A stretch of DNA of 64,000 nt from Spiribacter halobius (GTDB lineage: Bacteria; Pseudomonadota; Gammaproteobacteria; Nitrococcales; Nitrococcaceae). The translations under genes and the position numbers were made by a program. The notes below the pieces were generated by a model. The model made no database searches and was not told where the DNA came from. It saw nothing but the letters and a program-made list of their open reading frames with translations. The stretch is taken from positions 1,736,001 through 1,800,000 of the forward strand of contig NZ_CP086615.1 in NCBI RefSeq assembly GCF_020883455.1, given 5' to 3'. This document shows positions 30,835 to 39,864 of the stretch, in pieces; the first letter of the stretch is position 1; every line of letters begins with the position of its first letter.

Positions 30835-33763
30835 GACGCTGACTTGCCTCCATCGGTTCCCCCGGGGGCAGGGTGATCACCACCTCGGTGCCGCGCTGGC
30901 GGCCCCGGCGCGGCTGCAGCCGGAGATCCCCGCCGTGCTCGCGCAGGATGTTGTACACCAGCGGCAGGCCGAGGCCGGTGCCCTGCCCCGGGGCCTTGGT
31001 GGTGAAGAAGGGCTCCAGGATCTTGTCCCGGATCGGCGCCGGAATGCCGGGCCCGTCGTCCAGCACCTGGATGCGGATGCGCCCGCGATGGCGCCGGGCG
31101 GCGATGGTGATGCGGCCCTGGGCGTCACAGGCGTCGATGGCGTTGGTGAACAGGTTCACGAATACCTGAACCAGGCGCTGATAGTCCCCGAGCACCTGGA
31201 TGCCGTCGGGCACGCAGTTGTCGAAGGCCATGCTGCGGGCGCGCTTGCTCAGGCGCACCACCCGCTCCGCTTCCTCCACCGCCGGGCGCAGGCGCACCGG
31301 CTGCGGCTCCGGGGCCTCGTGATGGCCGGCGTGGGCGTAGCTCACCAGCGTCTGCACGATGTTGTTGATGCGCTGGGTCTGCTCCAGGATCTGCTCGGCG
31401 GCCTCGCCGTCGGCGTCGCCCTCGCGCAGCTCCTGGGCCAGGCAGGCGATGCCGGTCACCGGATTGCCAATCTCGTGGGCAACGCCGGCGGCCAGACGGC
31501 CGATGGAGGCGAGCCGCTCGCTGTGGGTGAGCTCGTCCTCCAGGCGCTGCAGCTCGGTGACGTCCTCCACCAGCAGCAGCCGGTCGCCGGTCTCGCCGCG
31601 TCCGGGCTCGGCGATCCAGGCCTTGTGCAGGGACAGCCAGCGGCTCTCTCCCGGCAGGCGCAGCGGACGCTTGTAGGCATGGCTCGCGTCCTCGGCCACG
31701 AAGCCGGCGAGGAAGGCGCCCCACGGTTCCGGCAGCTCCTCGATGCGGTTGCCGATCACCCGCGGTGCCGCGAGCCCGGTCAGGGCCTGCATCGCCGGAT
31801 TCCAGCGCACGATGCGGCGCATGGGCGTCACCGCCACCACGCCGAGGGGGAGATCCTCGAGAATCTGGCGGTGATATCGGCGCAGCTGGTCCAGCTCCGC
31901 GGCGAGACCGCGGAAGCGGCTGCGCGAGCGCTCCAGGCGCTCCTCGATCAGGCGCACGTTCTGGGCCAGCGCCGTGCGCGTGTCGGTATCGAGCTGCAGG
32001 CGCTCGTCGACGATCATGCGTGCGAGGATCGGGCCCATCATCCCGGAGAGGTTGCGCTCGATCTGCTCACGCAGGTGCTGCAGGCGGTCCGGCCGGCCCT
32101 CATCCCAGTCGAGCCCGAGGTCGGCGAGCGCCTTGCTCACCTCGGCACGGGCCGCCGGCCCGCCGGTGACGGGCGCCAGCTGCTCGGCGAACTGCGCCGG
32201 GGAACCCGCCACCAGCGCCCCGCGCGGGATGCGGGTACTGACGTCGCGGCAGGCGGCCGCCGCCTCCGCCTCGCGCTCGCCGGGCCGGGTGACCAGCGAC
32301 ACGGCGGCGAACAGCAGCGCGTTGAGGCTCACCGACCAGAAGGCGACCCGGCCGTAGTGCCCGGCGGACTGGGCCGTGGCCGCATCGAGCCCGATGATCT
32401 CCACCGGGCCCACGGTGGAGAGCGCCGGCAGGAGGCCGGCAAAGCCCCAGATCAGCCCGCCCGCCAGCAGCCCGCTGATGAAGCCTGCCCGCGTCGCCCG
32501 TGGCCAGAACAGCACGCCGAGGATTCCGGGCAGGAACTGTGCCATGGCGAGGAAGGAGATCAGGCCCCAGGAGACCAGGCCCTCGGCGCGCTCGAGGATG
32601 AGGTAGAACAGATAGCCGGCCGCGATGATGGCGGCGATCAGCATGCGCCGCGCCCAGCGCAGCGCCGCGTAGAGATTGCGCGCCGGGTCCGGGGGCACCA
32701 GCGGCAGCAGCAGATGGTTCAGCGACATCGACGACAGCGCCAGCGTGCAGACGATGATCATTGCGCTGGCCGCCGAGATGCCACCGAGGTAGGCCAGCAC
32801 CGCCAGCGGCACCGACTCGCTGAACATGGCGATCGCCAGCACGTAATAGTCGGGCGGCGAGGGCAGCCCCAGCGCCTGCCCTGACCAGAGGATGGGCGGA
32901 ATCACCGCCGCCAGCAGAAGCAGCAGCAGCGGGAAGGCCCAGCTCGCGGTGTGCAGGCCGTCGGCGCGCAGGTTCTCGGTGAAGATCATGTGAAACTGTC
33001 GCGGCAGCAGAAAGGCCGCCGCGAAGGTCATGAACAGCAGGCTGACCCAGGTATCCCCCTGCACCGGGCCGTAGAAGCTCGCGAGCCGCTCCGGGTTGGC
33101 GGCGAGCCAGGCCTGCATGCCGCCGGGGGAGCCGAAGGCGAGGCCCACTGCCACCGCCGCTACCAGCAGCAGCGCGCCGATCTTCACCAGCGACTCGAAG
33201 GCGATGGCCGCCACCAGTCCGGTGTGCTTCTCCCGCGGCGTGACGTGGCGGGCGCCGAAGATGATCGCGAACACCGTCACCATCACGCAGAAGCCGATGG
33301 CGATGACGTGCGGTGGCGAGTCGCCGCTCAGCACCTGGGTGGACTCCGCCACGGCGCGGATCTGCAGCGCCAGGTAGGGCAGGCTCCCGGTGAGCATCAT
33401 CAGCGTCACCAGCACCCCCGCCAGCTGGCTGTCGAAGCGGAAGGCGAAGACATCCGCCACCGAAGTGAGCTGGTGGGTGCGCGTCAGCCGCAGCAGCGGC
33501 ATGAGCAGCACCGGCGTGAGCGCAAAGGCCAGGGTCACGCCCAGGTAGATGGTCGCGTAGCCGAGCCCGAAGCGCTCGGCGAAGCCGACGCTGCCGTAGT
33601 AGCTCCAGGTGGTGGCGTAGACGCCGAGGGAGAGCACATAGACGGCGGGATGATGCAGCAGGCGATGCGGCAGCCAGCCCCGCTCGGTGCCGTAGGCGAT
33701 CAGGAACAGCGCCGAGAGGTAGGCGATGGCGCTGACGAACAGCGTTGCGAGGCTAAAGGTCAT
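30827..33763 (-). CDS. cbrA: CbrA-like SSS-domain sensor histidine kinase
   Basis: 978 aa inner-membrane kinase. The N-terminal SSS transporter module covers about 1-490, and its opening resembles Pseudomonas CbrA ([24 protein letters not shown]). A coiled linker lies at about 560-620 and a PAS domain at about 625-740 ([24 protein letters not shown]). HisKA has H763 in [17 protein letters not shown]. HATPase has N-box [16 protein letters not shown] and GTGLGLPL. CbrA in Pseudomonas transports histidine and sets carbon/nitrogen hierarchy with CbrB. Here the pair sits directly upstream of acs and an acetate-type symporter. It overlaps both its neighbours (11 bp and 8 bp), forming a tight operon. 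Confidence 0.9.
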
Positions 33764-33947
33764 GCCGCCCCAGCCGCCGCACCACCAGCCCGATCAGCAC
33801 GATCAGCAACAGCCACAGCGCATAGGCCGTATACCAGGGCGGCTGCCGGGCGGCCCACCATTCGGTGAACGGCGAGGCAAAGAGCAGCAGCCCGAACAGG
33901 AAGACGATCAGACTCCCCGCGCCAGCGCCATGATCCGATGGAGCCAT
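33753..33947 (-). CDS. small two-helix membrane protein upstream of cbrA
   Basis: 64 aa with a short acidic/Gly-rich N-terminus, two hydrophobic segments (about 13-30 and 39-58) and a basic RRLGRHDL tail. ATG 33947 was chosen because GAGGAGGAG precedes it; an upstream in-frame ATG adds 12 unsupported residues. It overlaps cbrA by 11 bp, the same overlap as the small membrane gene and kinase at 14657-14667. A short membrane protein of this kind (CbrX-like) is known upstream of cbrA in Pseudomonas. Its role is not established from sequence. Confidence 0.72.
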   Translation of the reverse strand: MAPSDHGAGAGSLIVFLFGLLLFASPFTEWWAARQPPWYTAYALWLLLIVLIGLVVRRLGRHDL

Positions 33948-34318
33948 GCTCTCTCCTCCTCGCAGCGTTACAGAAGGTAGCACAAGGGCGGCGCGGCGGG
34001 GTCACGCCATCACGTATCAGCGCCGGCGTTCGGTCCTTGGCCCGCACATCTCACCGATTCGCGGCTGCGGGCGTGCACCGTGTTTTGGCGCGCTTGTGCC
34101 CGTCATGCGCCTGCTCAAAACTGGCGGTTCCCTTGTGCGGGCGCGTTCACGACTGACCGCTCCCCTCCGCGGGCGGACTGCGTGGCACCGCTCGGAGATG
34201 TGGCGATGCAGACGACGGACACGGTCGCGCAGGGCTGAAAGACGGCGCGGCAGGCGGCCGCCGATGGTGAGCGGCCGGCTCGCCGGAGCCGCCATCCCGT
34301 TGCGTGGGGCTGACGCTC
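33948..34318. other. 371-bp divergent intergenic region
   Basis: It separates the minus-strand cbr operon from the plus-strand NmrA/AraC fusion gene. GTTAC-AGAAG-GTAGC (33966-33980) differs by one base from the GTTAC-N5-GTAAC motif and sits just ahead of the operon's first start codon, suggesting possible autoregulation. No gene is visible. Confidence 0.5.
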
Positions 34319-35608
34319 ATGGACGCTGTTGCGCACCGATATCCGCTGTTCGTCATGCTGGCCGACGCCTGCCGCGAGGCCGGCGTCGGCTATCGCATCG
34401 CAGCGCGGCTCGCGCGGGCGGGAGAGCCGGTGCGGGTGCTCGTGCGCAGGCCCAGCCGGCGTACCCGCACGCTGGTCCGTCTCGGCGTCGAGGTGATTCC
34501 CGCCGATCCCGTTCACCTCGGCGAGGTGCGCAGCGCCCTGCGGGGCTGCCGGGCGGCCTGCTTCGCCTACACCATGCATCCGGGGCTGCTGGATGCGGCC
34601 ACCACCTTTGCCACCGCCGCGCGGGAGCTCGGCCTCGGCCATGCGGTGCATGTCTCCCAGCTCGAGTCAGCGCCGGACAGTCCGGCGCTGCGCCTGCGCG
34701 AGCACTGGCTCGCCGAGCAGGTCATGGACTGGGCGGGCATCGACGTGCTGCACCTGCAGCCGGGGCTGCTGACCGAGTCCCTGCTGCGCCACGTCGCCTA
34801 CGACGTCGCCCAGGGCGAGGAAATCCGCCTGCCGCTGGGGGACGGGGAATGCCGGCTGCCGTTGATCGCCGCCGAGGATGTGGCCGCCATCGTGGCGGGG
34901 CTACTGCGGGAGCCCGGCCTCCAGCCTGCGCCCAGCCGCCGCCTGGCGCTCGCCACCGAGGTGCCGACCGTCGCCGGTCTGGTGGATCGGCTGGCCGCGA
35001 CGAGTGAGCTGCCGCTGCGGTACCGACCGGTATCGGCGGAGGGCTGGCGCACGCTCGTGCGCCACCGGGCCCGGCCCAACAGTGATTATTCGCTGCACAC
35101 GCTGCCCGCGCTCTGGGAGGCGATGACCTATCCGCGGCTCGACGGACACCCGCCGTTGCGGGAGGCCCATGCCCTGATCGCGAGGCTGAGTGGTCGGGAG
35201 CCGCGGCGGCTGGGCGAGCTGGCCCGCCGCCGTGTTCCGCTCTGGCTCGCCGAGCGCCGTGACACCGGCGCGGCAGGCGGCGCGCTGACGGCAGGCGAGC
35301 GCCGGCAGCTCGAGGACTACATCGAGGCGCACCTCACCGAGCCGATCACCGTGGCCGATCTCGGCAGGCTGCTGGGGCGGGACCGCCACGCCCTGCACCG
35401 GGCCTTCCAGAAGGCGTTTCACCGATCGCCCCACCGCTACGTGGTGGAGCGCCGTGTCGCCCGGGCCCGGGCCCTTCTGGAGCAGGGCGACCTCCCGCTC
35501 AGCGAGATCGCCCTGGCAGCGGGCTTCTCCTCCCAGTCCCACATGACGACGGTCTTCAAGCGCGTAACCGGGCTGCCCCCTGGCCGTTATCGCCGCAGCA
35601 CGGCATAG
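34319..35608 (+). CDS. fusion regulator: NmrA-like Rossmann domain plus AraC-type HTH
   Basis: 429 aa. Residues 1 to about 290 look like an NmrA/atypical-SDR domain: VRVLVRRPSRRTRTLVRLGVEVIPADP, then LRGCRAACFAY, then HLQPGLLTESLL. The glycine-rich nucleotide loop is degenerate (FVMLADACREAGVG where GATGxxG is expected). Residues about 320-425 are a full AraC double HTH ending in AAGFSSQSHMTTVFKRVTGLPPGRYRRS. NmrA proteins sense the NADP+/NADPH state in fungi. An enzyme-like sensor joined to AraC would be a one-component redox or ligand switch; this is inference. ATG 34319 was preferred over an in-frame GTG at 34304 because GGGG is well spaced. Targets may include the divergent or downstream genes. 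Confidence 0.82.
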   Translation: MDAVAHRYPLFVMLADACREAGVGYRIAARLARAGEPVRVLVRRPSRRTRTLVRLGVEVIPADPVHLGEVRSALRGCRAACFAYTMHPGLLDAATTFATAARELGLGHAVHVSQLESAPDSPALRLREHWLAEQVMDWAGIDVLHLQPGLLTESLLRHVAYDVAQGEEIRLPLGDGECRLPLIAAEDVAAIVAGLLREPGLQPAPSRRLALATEVPTVAGLVDRLAATSELPLRYRPVSAEGWRTLVRHRARPNSDYSLHTLPALWEAMTYPRLDGHPPLREAHALIARLSGREPRRLGELARRRVPLWLAERRDTGAAGGALTAGERRQLEDYIEAHLTEPITVADLGRLLGRDRHALHRAFQKAFHRSPHRYVVERRVARARALLEQGDLPLSEIALAAGFSSQSHMTTVFKRVTGLPPGRYRRSTA

Positions 35609-35689
35609 ATCAGCCGGCGCCGAAAAAGAAGGCCGCCGGGGGAAGGGCGGCCGAAAGCGGGGCAAGATCGCGGGCCGGGCAGACGCCGC

Positions 35690-36397
35690 CTACGCCGCCG
35701 CGGCCATGCGGCGCACGGCCTCCTCCGTGGTCCAGAGCGCGTTGGCGACGTAGCGGAAGTTGATGATCGCGGCCTGGTAGCCATCGCCGTCCGGGATCCT
35801 GGCGGCCGCCGTGGCGTCCCGCACCACCGCCACCTCGAAGCCCTGCTCCAGCAGCTCGAACAGGTGCGCCTGGGTGCACAGGTTCGCGGACATCCCCGCG
35901 AGAATGACCCGGCTGACTCCGCGCTTTCGCAATTGCAGGACCAGGTCGTTGTTCTCGGGGCCGTACACCTTGTGCGGACTGGCGATCACCGTTTCGCCGT
36001 CGAGAATGTGCTCGCGGTACTGAGGCATGAAGTCGGATCCGGAACCCTCGAAGCCATCCAGGCTGTAGGGGCCCTTGCGATCGAACATGCCGATGTCGTG
36101 CATCAGCTTCTCCAGCGGGCCGCCGAACCGCCAGCCGTGATCGGTGGGGTAGTAGTGGTGCGGGGAGATGAACACCGCCAGCCCGTGCCGCTTGGCCGCG
36201 GCCAGCAGCCGTCCGATGTTCTCCACCGTGTTGTGCTCGGTCACGCTCTCGCCCACCACCGGCCAGGTCACGCCCCGCTCGCTCAGGAAGTCGATCTGCG
36301 GATCGGTGATCACCAGCCCGGTGCTCTCGCGGGTCACCTCGACGTCGGTCGCCGGCAGGGCGGACTGCTCCGGGTCGGCATAGGGGTTGTTCTGCAT
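35690..36397 (-). CDS. isochorismatase-family cysteine hydrolase
   Basis: 235 aa. The catalytic triad typical of the family is visible: D32 (LVITDPQIDFLSE), K143 (ASPHKVYG) and C174 (LAGMSANLCTQAHL), with the cis-peptide region just before the Cys. The family hydrolyses amide or ester groups on small molecules (nicotinamide, N-carbamoyl compounds, isochorismate). The substrate here is unknown. It lies 18 bp downstream of the SDR gene on the same strand, so the two are probably co-transcribed. It has no signal peptide. Confidence 0.9.
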   Translation of the reverse strand: MQNNPYADPEQSALPATDVEVTRESTGLVITDPQIDFLSERGVTWPVVGESVTEHNTVENIGRLLAAAKRHGLAVFISPHHYYPTDHGWRFGGPLEKLMHDIGMFDRKGPYSLDGFEGSGSDFMPQYREHILDGETVIASPHKVYGPENNDLVLQLRKRGVSRVILAGMSANLCTQAHLFELLEQGFEVAVVRDATAAARIPDGDGYQAAIINFRYVANALWTTEEAVRRMAAAA

Positions 36398-36415
36398 GAC
36401 TCGGTACTCCTTGCG

Positions 36416-37162
36416 TCAGAGCTGGGTCCAGCCGCCGTCGGCGACGATCTCGGTGCCGACGAGGTAGGAGGATTCATCGCTGGCGAGCAACAGGGCGACC
36501 TCGGCGATCTCCTCGGGGCGCCCGAAACGGCCCAGAGGAATCTTCCGGGAGAGGTCGGCGGCGAAGCCGTCCAGGGTGGCCTGGGGCAGGCCGAGCTTGC
36601 CGTAGATGGGTGTCTCGACCGGGCCCGGGCTCACCGCGTTGATGCGGATACCGCGCTCCACGAGCTCCCGGCCGAGGATGCGCACCAGCGAGCGGGCGGC
36701 GGCCTTGGAGGCGCCGTAGATGCTCGAGCCCGCCATACCCATGCGGTTGTTCACCGAGGTGGTGACCACGATGCTGCCGCCGTCAGTCATCAGCGGCGCG
36801 GCTTCGAGGATGCTGTACAGCACCCCCTTCACGTTGATCGTGAGCACCTCGTCGATGGTCGCGTCGTCCAGCGCCTCGGCGGGGCCGATGCGGGCGATGC
36901 CGGCGTTGGCGAAGAGGACGTCCAGCCCGCCGAGCTCGCGCCGGGCCTGCTCCATCAGCGTCGCGACCTCGCTGCGGCGCCCCACGTCGGCGACCATCGT
37001 CGCCACCCCCGGCAGCTCGGCGGCCGCGGCCTCCACCGCCGCCGGATTGCGGCCGGCGATGGCGATCCGCGCGCCTTCCTCCCGGAAGCGCCTTGCGGTC
37101 GCCAGGCCGATGCCGCTGCTGCCGCCAGTAATCAGTGCTCGCTTGTCCTTGAGTCGGTCCAC
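36416..37162 (-). CDS. SDR-family oxidoreductase (classical)
   Basis: 248 aa classical short-chain dehydrogenase. The cofactor motif TGGSSGIG is at 12-19, NAG at about 86-88, and the catalytic residues S136, Y149 and K153 lie in TTSVNNR...IYGASK. The C-terminal text FGRPEEIAEVALLLASDESSYLVGTEIVADGGWTQL is typical of FabG/glucose dehydrogenase-like enzymes. R38 (IAGRNP) suggests NADP(H) preference. It is upstream of the cysteine hydrolase in a likely two-gene operon, near a TetR gene on the same strand. The substrate is unknown. Confidence 0.92.
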   Translation of the reverse strand: MDRLKDKRALITGGSSGIGLATARRFREEGARIAIAGRNPAAVEAAAAELPGVATMVADVGRRSEVATLMEQARRELGGLDVLFANAGIARIGPAEALDDATIDEVLTINVKGVLYSILEAAPLMTDGGSIVVTTSVNNRMGMAGSSIYGASKAAARSLVRILGRELVERGIRINAVSPGPVETPIYGKLGLPQATLDGFAADLSRKIPLGRFGRPEEIAEVALLLASDESSYLVGTEIVADGGWTQL

Positions 37163-37285
37163 GGCATCCGCTCCTCTGCGCTGCGTTCCGGCATGGTGTT
37201 GCAGCGTAGAGGGCGGTGTGCAGGCGGTCTTTCGTCATTGTGCGGCCCGGCTGGCGCCCCGCAGGCGCCGGCGGCCGCGGGCCGG

Positions 37286-37825
37286 TCAGCGGGGTGTCAG
37301 GCGCTCCAGTGCCGCGGTGGCCCGGTCGAAGACGTCGGGGCTGCCGAACACCCGCGCCAGCAGGCTCGCGCCCTCCAGCTGCGCGAGCACGGTCAGGGCG
37401 GTTGTCTCAGGTTCGCTCACCGAGTCGTGCAACCCCTCGGCCAGGTGCGCCGCCGCCCGTTCGAAGAAGCGCCGCGACTCACGCGCGACCTCGGGCGGGA
37501 GGGCAGCACTCTCCGCCCCCAGCAGCCCGCACAGGCACATCACGCATCCGCTCTCCAGCGAGCGGCGGAAGGCCTCGCGGTAGGCGGCGATACGGCCCGC
37601 GCCGCCGGGGGCGTCCGCCACCGTCGCGAGAAAACGATCCGCGTAGCGCGCCGCCAGCCGCGCGACCAGGTCCCCCTTGGTGGGGAAGTGATGGTGCACG
37701 CTCGCGCTGCGCACGCCGACATCCTCCGCCAGGTCGCGAAAGCTGAAACCGTTGTAGCCGCCGGCACGCAGGCGCCGCTCGGCGGCCTCGAGAATGCGCT
37801 CGGCGGTGCTGTTCTCCCGCGCCAT
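37286..37825 (-). CDS. TetR-family transcriptional regulator
   Basis: 179 aa. The N-terminal HTH is at about 8-55 (AERILEAAERRLRAGGYNGFSFRDLAEDVGV, ASVHHHFPTKGDLVARL). A helical ligand domain follows with a Cys-rich patch CVMCLCGLLGAE at about 93-104, where cysteines might sense electrophiles as in NemR-type repressors (inference). It is divergent from an azoreductase gene with about 210 bp between, and that gap carries a TATCA-N6-TGATA dyad. Repression of the azoreductase and of itself is likely. Confidence 0.9.
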   Translation of the reverse strand: MARENSTAERILEAAERRLRAGGYNGFSFRDLAEDVGVRSASVHHHFPTKGDLVARLAARYADRFLATVADAPGGAGRIAAYREAFRRSLESGCVMCLCGLLGAESAALPPEVARESRRFFERAAAHLAEGLHDSVSEPETTALTVLAQLEGASLLARVFGSPDVFDRATAALERLTPR

Positions 37826-37872
37826 GGCGAGGGACCTCCCGGTTGCCAGCGCTCGTGACAGAACGCCCGCAG

Positions 37873-37895
37873 TATATCAATCGACTGATAGATCG
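37873..37895. promoter_or_regulatory. candidate TetR operator between tetR and azoR
   Basis: TATCA (37875-37879) and TGATA (37886-37890) form an inverted repeat in a short AT-rich patch of otherwise GC-rich DNA. The overlapping ATCGA/GATCGA text extends the dyad. It lies 50 bp upstream of the tetR start. Confidence 0.5.
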
Positions 37896-38035
37896 AGTGG
37901 GCGACTGTCGCAGCACCCGAGGCACAAACCTGGAAGTCGCGCACGCCGGCGGTCCGTAGGGTGACGCTCGACAGACCCCGCCGGACACCCGCGCCGGCGA
38001 GGCGGGCAGCGGCACGCGGAACCGGGAGGTGCCAC

Positions 38036-38656
38036 ATGAGCAACGGGGAGACGACAGTACTCAGGGTGGATGGCAGCGGCCGCTACGCCGGCTCGTACAG
38101 CCGCCATCTGGTGGACGCGGTGCTGGATCACTGGCGCGGGCGGGTCTCCGCGCTGCGCGTGCTGCGGCACGAGCTCGCAGGCGGCGTGCCGCAGGTGGAT
38201 GAGCGCTGGATCGCGGCCAACTTCACACCGGCGGACGAGCGCTCACCGGCTCAGCGCGCGGCGCTGACGACCTCCGATGAGATGGTGGACGACCTGTTCG
38301 CGGCGGACGCGGTGGTGATCGGAGCGCCCATCTACAACTTCGGCATCCCCGCGGCCCTGAAGGCCTGGGTGGACCTCGTGTGCCGCGCGCGGCGGACCTT
38401 CCGCTACACCGAGTCCGGCCCCAGGGGATTACTGGAGGGCCGGCAGGCCTGCGTGGTCATGGTTTCCGGCGGTACGGCGGTCGGTTCCGATCTGGACCAC
38501 GCCAGCGGCTATCTGCGTCACGTGCTCGGCTTCATCGGCATACAGGACGTCGAGTGGGTCGTGGCCGACGGGCTCATGTCCGCCGCCGACGAGCGCCTTG
38601 CTGCCGCGCGGGCACGCGTCGCCTCGCTGCCGGTACCGGGCCGGGTGCCTCACTGA
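38036..38656 (+). CDS. azoR: FMN-dependent NAD(P)H azoreductase (AzoR/flavodoxin-like)
   Basis: 206 aa flavodoxin-fold quinone/azo reductase. Visible are the N-terminal phosphate-binding strand (TTVLRVDGSGRYAGSYSR), the FMN-contact motif GAPIYNFGIPAALKAWVDLVCRARRTFRYTE, and VVMVSGG further on. Such enzymes reduce quinones, azo dyes and nitro groups by two-electron transfer. ATG 38036 is supported by GGGAGGT. It is divergent from a TetR gene, its probable repressor. A second azoreductase gene in the window (51966-52637) is broken. Confidence 0.9.
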   Translation: MSNGETTVLRVDGSGRYAGSYSRHLVDAVLDHWRGRVSALRVLRHELAGGVPQVDERWIAANFTPADERSPAQRAALTTSDEMVDDLFAADAVVIGAPIYNFGIPAALKAWVDLVCRARRTFRYTESGPRGLLEGRQACVVMVSGGTAVGSDLDHASGYLRHVLGFIGIQDVEWVVADGLMSAADERLAAARARVASLPVPGRVPH

Positions 38657-38712
38657 GCGCGGCCGGCAGACGCTCCAAGGCGCAGACTCCAAGCCCATCC
38701 GGGGAAATACTA

Positions 38713-38728
38713 CCTATCGCTCAATAGG
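38713..38728 (+). promoter_or_regulatory. palindrome abutting the thioredoxin promoter
   Basis: CCTAT-CGCTCA-ATAGG ends one base before the -35 box, a good place for an activator. The CTAT...ATAG halves recall OxyR sites, but the spacing is 6 rather than 7 and the outer halves are poor. Confidence 0.4.
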
Positions 38729-38729
38729 C

Positions 38730-38758
38730 TTGAAACCCATCGGACAGCTCCCTATATT
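38730..38758 (+). promoter_or_regulatory. sigma70 promoter of the thioredoxin-like gene
   Basis: TTGAAA (38730-38735), exactly 17 bp, TATATT (38753-38758). It is among the best -35/-10 matches I found in the window. The start would be near 38765, giving a leader of about 110 nt. Confidence 0.6.
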
Positions 38759-38875
38759 GCCGACCGATCACTAGGTAGGTGCGAGGAGCCGCCAGCCGGC
38801 GGAGCCATCATGAATCAGCGGGCCCCGATATCGTCCGCGGGTCCGCGCGAGGCAATCCGGAAGAGGAGATGCATC

Positions 38876-39217
38876 ATGGCTACGGTCACCGAGCACGCCC
38901 CGATCCCTGTCAGCGACGCCGAGCTGCGTGCGCTCGTCGAGCGCGAGCCGCTGGTGCTGGTGGACTTCTGGGCTCCCTGGTGCGGCCCCTGCCACGCCAT
39001 CGCACCGGTGCTGGAGGGGCTGGCGGCGAAGCACGGCGAGCGCCTCACCATCGCCAAGGTCAACGTGGACGAGCATCAGGAGACCGCCCGCCGCTTCAGC
39101 GTGCGCGCGATTCCGACGCTGGTGGTGTTCCGCGACGGCCGCGCCGTCGAGACGCTGGTCGGTTTGCAGACGCGGCGTTCCCTGGATGAGGCGCTGCAGC
39201 GGGCGGGCCTCGAGTAG
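38876..39217 (+). CDS. thioredoxin-family protein
   Basis: 113 aa thioredoxin fold with the active site WCGPC at 35-39 (VDFWAPWCGPCHAIAPVLEGLA), followed by KVNVDEHQETARRFSVRAIPTLVVFRDG with the cis-proline. The length matches a free cytosolic thioredoxin. GAGGAG precedes ATG 38876; a longer in-frame version adds 22 residues with no family match. It has its own strong promoter with an adjacent palindrome and a 12-bp hairpin after the stop. It is a possible disulfide reductase for stress response. It may not be the housekeeping trxA, since rho is not adjacent. Confidence 0.9.
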   Translation: MATVTEHAPIPVSDAELRALVEREPLVLVDFWAPWCGPCHAIAPVLEGLAAKHGERLTIAKVNVDEHQETARRFSVRAIPTLVVFRDGRAVETLVGLQTRRSLDEALQRAGLE

Positions 39218-39864
39218 TCCCGGATCGGGCACGGAAGCGCTTCGCTTTGGCAGCGCTTCCGTGTCATTCGGGTGGGATATCCCCTGGATAAAGGTATTCC
39301 ATGCCTCGCGGTGAGCGGGGTAATTTCACACTGCTCCGGTGCACCGTAGTTCCGGTGATTCCCCGTATCGCAATTTCGTTTCACCGAGAGCAAATCCGGT
39401 TCCATTCCGCGAATAATCCGGATTTGCGCACCCGTTCGGGCGCTGCATTCCAACCCGCTCTCGAATCGCAGCCGAATCCCTGCCGACGGTGACGCCCCCG
39501 CGCCTGCCGCCGTCGGCTGGCCCAAACCCGCACAGCGAGCGCGATCGACGTCCGGCACCGCCCCCGGCCGCGCGGTGGCACGTGCAATAGGGCGGAAGCT
39601 CTGGGATTTGGAGAATTCCGCCCGGATTCTGCCCCGATCTGTCGTTCGCAAAAGCGGTTCACTACCCGCAATCCGGTCGCTTCCGCGGACAGTCGGGAAT
39701 AACAAAACTGAACCTGCGAAAAGGCAGTGCTTTTTCCGTTGAAGGGCGCATTGCGGGCCGCGATGCGCCGCTGGATTCACGGAGCGGGGATTCCCGCCCG
39801 CGCCCCGGCCGCTGGCTGCGGTGCCGCGGGTGGCCGGGAGACCCGTTCAGGGAGGAAAGCAGCC
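39218..39864 (+). other. 647-bp non-coding stretch with inverted repeats
   Basis: No credible gene on either strand. It contains a 12-bp stem just after the thioredoxin gene (39230-39241/39252-39263, no T-tract). It also contains a perfect 10-bp inverted repeat, GCAAATCCGG (39390-39399) with CCGGATTTGC (39418-39427), and repeated ATTCCG/AATCCGG words. Base composition is visibly less GC-rich than the neighbours. It may be the long control region of the AraC gene, an RNA gene or decayed DNA. Confidence 0.5.
39390..39427. repeat. 10-bp perfect inverted repeat with 18-base loop
   Basis: GCAAATCCGG and CCGGATTTGC are exact complements. They lie in the 647-bp gap, about 440 bp before the AraC-type gene. 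Confidence 0.75.

Noticed and set aside
34184-34200. sigma54 promoter at TGGCACC before the NmrA/AraC gene
   Set aside because: No GC at the -12 position with the required spacing.
39230-39263. Intrinsic terminator after the thioredoxin-like gene
   Set aside because: The stem is 12 bp and perfect, but the following bases are TCATTCGGG with no T-tract, so it is left as a hairpin only.
39576-39591. sigma54 promoter at TGGCACG
   Set aside because: The -24 box is perfect but no TTGC follows at the required distance; the text is part of a GCACGTGC palindrome.
39381-39671. 96-codon minus-strand frame in the 647-bp gap
   Set aside because: It is arginine-rich with no motif, Shine-Dalgarno or neighbour logic, and crosses an inverted repeat.
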